NCBI GenBank assembly: GCA_019055375.1
Contig: JAHQIW010000873.1
Coordinates: 1 to 64,000, forward strand
Direction of reading: 5' to 3'
Length of the DNA stretch: 64,000 nucleotides
Origin: Parelaphostrongylus tenuis
Lineage: Eukaryota > Nematoda > Chromadorea > Rhabditida > Metastrongylidae
Under the pieces are notes generated by a model that was not told the origin of the DNA, made no database searches, and worked only from the letters and a program-made list of their open reading frames with translations. The first letter of the stretch is position 1. Every line of letters starts with the position of its first letter. A program made the position numbers and the translations under genes. This document shows positions 58,526 to 64,000 of this stretch, one piece after another.

Positions 58526-61500
58526 CCAAGTTTAAAGCAGTGATATGATGATATTAGCAGTATTGAGTGCTGCGCAGAACTATTTCTTGTGTTGAAGTTA
58601 GTTTCGACTATAGAAAAACAGTGACAAGTCTCTGGAAAATCTACACGGTGGCATAAAGACAGCTCGTAATATCACTCCAGTGCATCCTTGACTATCTCTT
58701 TAGTCCCACGATGGTTTTCCCACACTTCTCTATTCTTGTAAATTTATATATCTTCGTCTCTCCCCTTATGCTTCTTTGAGCACTGTCCGATGAAGATCAG
58801 CTTTGTTGGGCAGAATTCTATGTTTCCAATCCGTTTAGTTGGCAGGTGTTTCATTTGTTTTCTTTTTTATTTTATTTAAACTAATAACGCTTAGTTGTGT
58901 TCAATTTTACTGTGTTTGCAAATTCTCCATTTCACTTAATTTGTAAAGCCTTGATTGTTTTTTTAAGATGTTCTCTGTTTTGTATGTCATAACCACAAGA
59001 ACGAATTCGTTCTCAAAACTACTCGATCATGTTCGAAGTGCCGCCAAATTGAACAAGTGAGTTATCGTGATATAGCTCCAACGCTAAAAAAAAAACTTTG
59101 GAGTTGAATCTAAATTTTGTTTTAGCCGACGTGAAAAGGTACTGGAACGAGATTTCTTCAATCTACAAAAAATGATTGTAGCTACATCTCTAGATGGTGT
59201 TGTTTTCGGTATTGATAGCAGCGATGGTGATATACTTTGGCGACTATATCTTGACAGTGATTTCACTCCTTTAGTTAGCCTCACGGGGAAAAATGAGGTG
59301 TGTTACAGTATGACAAGAATTGCGCATCATCTTCGTAATCCTCAATCCATTTTTCAACCGTTGCAGACAAGGCCTGCGCTGTGTTCAGACTAAAGTAGTC
59401 ATTCGAAATCTTGAATCTCGGCGATTTCAATTCCAAGCTTGTTTTTGGAAAGGCTCTAGTGCGCTTTAGCAGCGAAAACAAACTTGAGTTTCACTCTCAG
59501 CGCGCAGTTATTCCTCTGTTAAGGTGTGCGTGAATGAAAGACACCAAGACGGCTAGTGTTTGTGGGTTCTCTTTTGAAAGGCTTCAAGTAGTTGTTTGAT
59601 AGCACAGATTATGTTGATTCTGAAGCTAGTATCAGTTTCCAGCGCAGAAAGAACGAAAAGAAGATTACGTTAATCACTGCTATGCTCAAATTGCTTAGGC
59701 TTACGCTTTGTAAAGGGCTTCTTTGGCAGTACGAAATCGAAATAAAAGTGTCATAGACTCAAAGAGTGATATAACAGTGTCTCTTCTGTAACTCATACAA
59801 AAAACCTAGAAATTTGTGCAAAACGAGGGAAAAAAATTCAAATAAATAACGAAAATACGCGCGATAAAGTGCAGCGCACTAAAAGGCGTTTTTAGGAAAC
59901 GAATTTAGTATTGGAGTTGCTGAAAAGTAAGCTATCGAATGATTACTGAAAGTCTGAAAAGAAATGGTAAAGGCCTTTCACTAAAGGGATGGAAAGTGGA
60001 TTGACGTGACGGAACTGTACTGTTTTGTTTAGGTGCCTTTATTCGTGCAAAGGTCTACTACCCATTATCAGTTACCTGGACAAGCCTCGGTAGCATTCAA
60101 AGGCTCAGTCAGTTTAATACATTTATGTTATTTCTGCGATGTTATCATCATTATTGATCTTGAATTGAATACTTACAGAATTCTGCTGGTATTTTGGTCT
60201 TCTTCAATCCAATAACTGGTAAGGTGAGCCAGAGAACTCAGTTATCGTTCGCCATATCTCGTGTTGATGTGTTAAGTTTTGTTGGACAAGATCACATACA
60301 TCCATTGGTGGTGATAGGTCAAGATAATCAGGTAATAATTAATTTAAATATCGTTTTTTTTTCTTCTTTTTGCTTCATTTCGATATCATTAAGGTAGTAT
60401 AACACTCATAATCATTATGTTTGGAAGCTCGATTGCAGTTTTCAAAGTTACCAAAATTCTAAACTTTACTGCTTTCTGGAATTATTTATTCTTAAATTGG
60501 AACAAGTCATGGTAATATTAGAAATAAGTTTTTAAAAAAGCGGCAAATTAAGGTTGTCAATCATGTACATTCAGTAGCTGCCAGCTGAACTAGGTTTAGT
60601 ACCGATATGTTCTTACCAGATCGAAGCCGTGGACGATTATTTGATGTAATCGCTCTGATGCCTCATATCGCGGGAAGAATGCTAGCAGAGCAAAGGCCGC
60701 AGGGGTGTAGTGGTATCATACGACTCTGGAAAAGGGTGAAACAGGGGTTCAACTCCAACCTGAAGTTCAGAGTGTTACGTGTCGCTCAACATTTTATGAT
60801 ATGTGGTGTTCAAAATGATTGAATAAGCACATCGTATCTTTTAGAAGACAAACTGCACCCTTCTGATAGTTTTATGATGAGCGATGACCAAGCTTCTCAT
60901 CTCATCGATGACAAATTTAGAATTAACAATTGTTTCTTGCGATAATTTTTGTTTGTCGTTGTATAGAAAAAAGGCCTGCTAGTTATCAAAAACTGACCCA
61001 CTAGTTAGAGAATCAGACTGAAGAGCCGTTGTTTAGGAGTGGTTATTGCAGGCGCAAAGTTTTCGATTTTCATCGGTTGAAAATTCATTGATCAGGATGA
61101 CATAGGTGGAAACCCCGTACTACTTTGGCCTCTCGACATTTGATGCCTGGTTAGGTGAAAAGAGAGAGGTGCGAGTCGACTTGGCGCATCCAAAGCATCG
61201 AATACACTCAATCAGCAGATTAGTGCGTATCATATGTTCGCGCAGCTGGTATACTGCCTTTTTACGCAGTAGTACCAACCAACACTTTCGGTACAAAATT
61301 GATTTTTTCCGCGGCACGCGGTGCGCTCGATAGGCCGTTGGGCGCGCTTCAATGATATTGTTGTAACTTTCTAATGAAGAATCGCAGAACAGCGTAAATG
61401 CTTCATAGTGAACATTAAAACAATAATTTCATCATAAATGATACTGCACACTGCGAAAAAAATTTCTTATTGATACAGGTTTCCACTGTAATTTTTTTTT

Positions 61501-62443
61501 CCGGAAGTGTTTTTGTATGTTGTTGAGAGAAGCTGTCATAAATCTTATGCTGTTAATCAATGCAAATTCTTCGTAGAGTATTACGAAGGTGCTAATCGTA
61601 GATGTTGTAGAATAATCAAATAAATAGAATAATAGAATCAAATTAAGTTAAGGAGTAGAATATTTGATTGAGTTAAATATCAGAGTTGCATTAGGGGGCA
61701 CACCCATTACATTAAGCCCCAGTAAGCTGATACACGGCGCAGCAATCGGTAATCACATATGGTACAAGCGGTTGCGGATTGGTGAAGATACGTACATTAA
61801 ACCGATGATTTAATCTGATCTAAGAAAAGTTTTGACAGGGATGTTGCTACTTTTTGAAAGCTTCCCAAGTGATCTCTAAAATATCCGAGTTTTAGATATC
61901 TTTACATCCGCCCCAACCTAAGGAGATATTGATGGCTGCTCCTCCCGTGTACATACTCCTAACAGATTCTTCGCGTATTTCCGGTGCTATGATGGATTTT
62001 TTGGAAAATAAAATCATCAAAACGTGGGAAGCCGATTTACATATAACCTCGACGGAGAAAATAATTGAAATAAAAGGCAAACCTATGCATCGTACGTTGT
62101 CTATGAAGAAGTTTGGCTTCCATTGTGTACCAACTTCAGTCTTTCCTTGTTTGTTATTTATTTCAGAAAAAGTTCACTCACAAGGACGAGTATTGATTGA
62201 TCGAAATGTGCAGTACAAATATGTGAATCCAAATCTGGTCCGTCAGAATCCCTGTTCATGTTGATCCAATCAATATAATTATATGTTGACCTGCTTTAGG
62301 TTGCAATAGGTACTTTGGACTCGGTAAATCAATACCTGTCAATTTTCCTAGTGGATGTGGTCTCAGGACAGATGATACATTCTGCTCGTTTAGCTAAAGT
62401 CACTGCACCTGTGCATATTGTCCATTGTGAACACTGGATTGCG
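51352..62443 (+). CDS. EMC1: ER membrane protein complex subunit 1 (EMC1), 19 exons, 3' end beyond window
   Basis: EMC1 is the largest, lumen-facing subunit of the ER membrane insertase. Exons are 51352-51443, 52054-52178, 53701-53763, 53824-53926, 54261-54374, 54439-54585, 54649-54762, 54820-54913, 54984-55100, 55536-55636, 55711-55862, 56840-56928, 58968-59056, 59126-59297, 60033-60107, 60179-60331, 61896-62091, 62167-62237 and 62300-62443: 737 codons, no frame break. It has a signal peptide (LRWFILVSLLGCAYT) followed by YEDQIGKFDWRHQYIG, the EMC1 N-terminal hallmark. Propeller-like repeats follow (VSTKEHVFASLS, GRVVRAW, GVVFGIDSSDGDILW). VHSQGRVLIDRNVQYKY and APVHIVHCEHW lead into the C-terminal domain. 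The membrane anchor must lie past 64000. The start follows TTTTGAAG, a possible trans-splice site, 712 bp after the CHERP stop. Confidence 0.95.
51484..51780 (+). repeat. SINE family B copy 5, near full length
   Basis: The head GGCGTGTAGCGCAGTTGGTC is tRNA-like. It is followed by AGCCTTCCATCCCTCCAAGG, GTCACTGTAAAGACC and a 3' end near CACAGGGATTGGTC and GAGAGC. It lies in EMC1 intron 1. Confidence 0.75.
52426..52715 (+). repeat. SINE-like element, family A-type tail
   Basis: The tRNA-like head is AAAGAATGATGCAGTGGTTAG. The tail GAAGTGCTGAGATCGGCC resembles the family A tail. A second weak tRNA-like stretch lies at 52890-53000 (GGTCGTTGTTTCGATTCCG). Confidence 0.5.
53240..53600 (+). repeat. 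Repeat R copy 5 in EMC1 intron 2
   Basis: Contains TTAAGCTATCGATTGATC and TTAATGAATGACCACTAA, variants of the R core. Confidence 0.5.
53975..54210 (+). repeat. SINE family B copy 6
   Basis: The head GCGTGTGACGCAGTGGTCTAG is followed by ACACGTGGTGATGGTTCG. The 3' end reads AATGCATGGCGCATC, then AGCGATTGATC and GAGAGCTTTAGTCC. It ends only about 50 bp before EMC1 exon 5. Confidence 0.75.
55153..55500. repeat. Paired inverted tRNA-like element, copy 7
   Basis: The left terminus is TTTTTAGCACTGGTGTGATG. The left arm is on the minus strand (GTTGAGTGATGTACAAGATT, then GGGAATCGAATCTGC). The centre is CTTTCCGCGATACAAGGTG. The right arm is on the plus strand (GGATGAAATGCGAATTCGATCC). It lies in EMC1 intron 9. 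Confidence 0.72.
56060..56240 (+). repeat. tRNA-like arm in EMC1 intron 11
   Basis: The head GGGCTTCTGTAGTGTAACGG is followed by GTAGAGCACGCGCTGCCGAC, the B-box-like ACGGGTTCGAGTCCCGCC, and the outer end TTTTGCATATCACTCTACATT. Confidence 0.6.
57190..57310 (+). repeat. SINE family B 3' fragment
   Basis: Only the 3' part is present: GAGTCATTGTAAGAGGCC, then GATGAAGTCGAGTGCTTGACG and AGGGATTGATAAACGC. It lies in EMC1 intron 12. Confidence 0.65.
58285..58560. repeat. tRNA-like arm, AT tract and element terminus
   Basis: A minus-strand arm (GAGTGGAACCCGCGTTAG, CTAACCACTATACTACTGGG) is followed by the central motif CTGCGATACAAAGTATCGAA, an (AT)n tract at 58498-58525, and a terminus AAAGCAGTGATATGATG at about 58533. 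The right arm is lost. Confidence 0.6.
59640..60000 (+). repeat. Repeat R copy 6 in EMC1 intron 14
   Basis: Contains AAGCTATCGAATGATTACTGAAAG near its right end. The rest is strongly diverged. Confidence 0.5.
60560..60830 (+). repeat. tRNA-like arm with centre in EMC1 intron 16
   Basis: The centre resembles other paired elements (CTGCCAGCTGAACTAGGTTTAGTACCG-type). The plus-strand arm reads CAGGGGTGTAGTGGTATC, then GGGTGAAACAGGGGTTCAACTCC, and the outer end is TCGCTCAACATTTTATG. Confidence 0.55.
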
Positions 62444-62559
62444 GTACGGTTGTCTTTTTTGATTCAAAATCACCTCTAGGATACACAGCACATTTTCTTT
62501 TTCAAGTGATAGATTGGCCGTATAACTCTTCCGGAGCATCGTGGATCCTTTCGGTTACA

Positions 62560-63440
62560 CGGTTTTTTTTTTGAAGGCTTTCTATTGGAAATCAGTTTTT
62601 TCCTTGGATTTTTTGAATTCATTCGAAAGCTGATATCGCAGTGATTTTGATAATGTTTTTGGTTTTCAAAGCGAACATAAAATAATGTTTCACACTTGCT
62701 TTATTTTGCTTGCTTGGCTGGGGTATGTGGATGGCTTTCGCTGAGCTTTTTTGGGTACTCATCCGATAGCTCAAATTTCGTTGATTCTGAAACATAGTTT
62801 TCCTTATTTCAAAAAATCTTTATATAGCTTTTTAAGATCGAAAAGAAGATCAGATTTTGCCCTCGGAGTTTACTTTGCAAGTATAAGATGTCTATGCAGT
62901 AAGAACTTCGTAGAGATTTTTAAAGACAGATAAGAAAATTGTAGTCAAAAAACGAAAATTGCGCGCTGCGAATTGCGAGTCGCGCTGTCCTATCGATCAA
63001 TTGCTATCCTGTAAGCGATGATATCTGAGTCTTGAGTGAGACAATTTATGAGTTACCTATCATTGTCCACCACTAAAAGTTGGGCAAAAAATGCTGTTTT
63101 TTTCTTAGATTTTTCGGTTCTTTTTTTTATCTAGAAATCTAAAAATGAATAAATCAACCCTTTGCTGGACAAGAATATTTTATAAGAGCTAGTAATCATT
63201 TGAAAGCCTAAGTCTCTGATTACTGTACTACGTGACCGTTTTTGGAAAAAAATCTTTTCATAACGCTGTAGTAGAAAGAAAGCATCTGTGTTTCACACAC
63301 GCAGTTCCCAAAAGACAGAAGTGTATTTAGGAATTATGAATAACCATTCGATAGCATAAGCTTTGACGAATCCAACGCTGTTCTTATTTTCTGGAAAGAC
63401 CTTTTCGCTGCAATGTGGCAGGGAAAATAAGATCGAGTTT
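62560..63440 (+). repeat. Diverged repeat R region downstream of the last visible EMC1 exon
   Basis: Shares blocks with 43590-43900 (TTTTGCCCTCGGAGT versus TTTTGCCCTTGGAGT; GTAGAGATTTTTAAAGACAG versus a related stretch). No EMC1 exon could be recognised between 62444 and 64000, so this is treated as intron. Confidence 0.45.
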
Positions 63441-63474
63441 CACCTACGCGGCGCATTTGTTTGTTGACCAGTGT

Positions 63475-63491
63475 GTGTTGTGTGTGTGGTG

Positions 63492-63536
<45 letters not shown>

Positions 63537-63621
63537 GTGTGTGTGTGTGTGTGTTGTGTGTTGTGTGTGTGTGTGTGTGTGTGGGTGTGTGTGTGTGTGT
63601 GTGTTTGTGTATGTGTGTGTA
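63475..63621. repeat. (TG)n microsatellite, about 145 bp
   Basis: TG/GT dinucleotides with occasional TTG and GGG interruptions. Open frames on both strands (Cys-Val or Thr-His) are artefacts of the repeat. Confidence 0.97.
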
Positions 63622-64000
63622 GTGCTAGCCTTGGATTCCATACGGCGATTGACCAGTTTCGTTAGCTCAGTTCACATTTGAAGTAAAATTATTCTTACTC
63701 AATCTGGGACCTTTTTACCGCTTTGGGAGAGCTCCAAATAAAGCGTGCGACTTTAACACAAGATATCCTCTACACGTTTATATGCTTTTCATGCTTTCAG
63801 CGAAGTAATAGTTGCAGTGCGCGGCGGGTATGAAACAGAATTTTGATAAAAGGAATGCTTAGAATGAATTGAATGTAATACTCTGAATACATTGTCAGAT
63901 TTTATTGTTCTCAAGTGAGCTTTCAAAAGAGTCGATTGCAATGATTGTTATATAATTTTGTCTTGAATGCTTTTGAATGATAGGGTTTAAAAAAAGGATA

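Noticed and set aside
63415..63681. Cys-Val and Thr-His repeat open frames
   Set aside because: Translation of the TG microsatellite.

Overview
This 64 kb window is nuclear DNA from a nematode. The evidence is short exons with TTTCAG-type acceptors, trans-splice-like acceptors just 5' of start codons, a nematode-only secreted protein family, and RTE, mariner and tRNA-derived SINE debris filling large introns. A strongylid such as a hookworm fits best, but the species is inference. No bacterial-style operon, CRISPR array or rRNA is present.

Six protein-coding genes can be supported. On the minus strand, from high to low coordinates, are a 446-residue alpha-tubulin (28727 to 25026, 10 exons, intact), a C1orf50/DUF2452 homologue (22911 to 19671, 4 exons), the actin-related protein ARP6 (18675 to 12570, 8 exons, 414 residues, intact), and a nematode-specific secreted protein (9171 to 6216, 5 exons, with lesions). 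On the plus strand are a CHERP homologue (39307 to 50640, about 21 exons: SURP, CID, RS and G-patch regions) and EMC1 (51352 to beyond 62443, 19 exons in the window, open at the right edge). ARP6 points to H2A.Z chromatin deposition, CHERP to U2 snRNP-linked splicing, EMC1 to ER membrane-protein insertion, and alpha-tubulin to microtubules. They are housekeeping neighbours, not one pathway.

The rest is dispersed repeats: two tRNA-derived SINE families (called A and B here), a family of elements built from two tRNA-like arms facing opposite ways, a long-arm foldback family (F), palindromic mariner relics, two 5'-truncated RTE retrotransposons, a repeat (R) confined here to introns and flanks of the right half, a 49-bp minisatellite, a tandem GC-rich array upstream of the tubulin, and CT, AT and TG microsatellites.

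The most notable points are the paired inverted tRNA-like elements, the F element nested with a 12-bp target duplication inside a mariner palindrome, the tandem promoter-like array with E2F-like sites, a shortened Lys40 loop in the tubulin, and single-base frame lesions clustered in the 5' half of CHERP and in the secreted gene while ARP6, tubulin and EMC1 are clean. The clustering suggests patches of lower sequence quality or local gene decay. Exon coordinates were derived by hand from splice signals and reading frame; no alignment or expression data were available.
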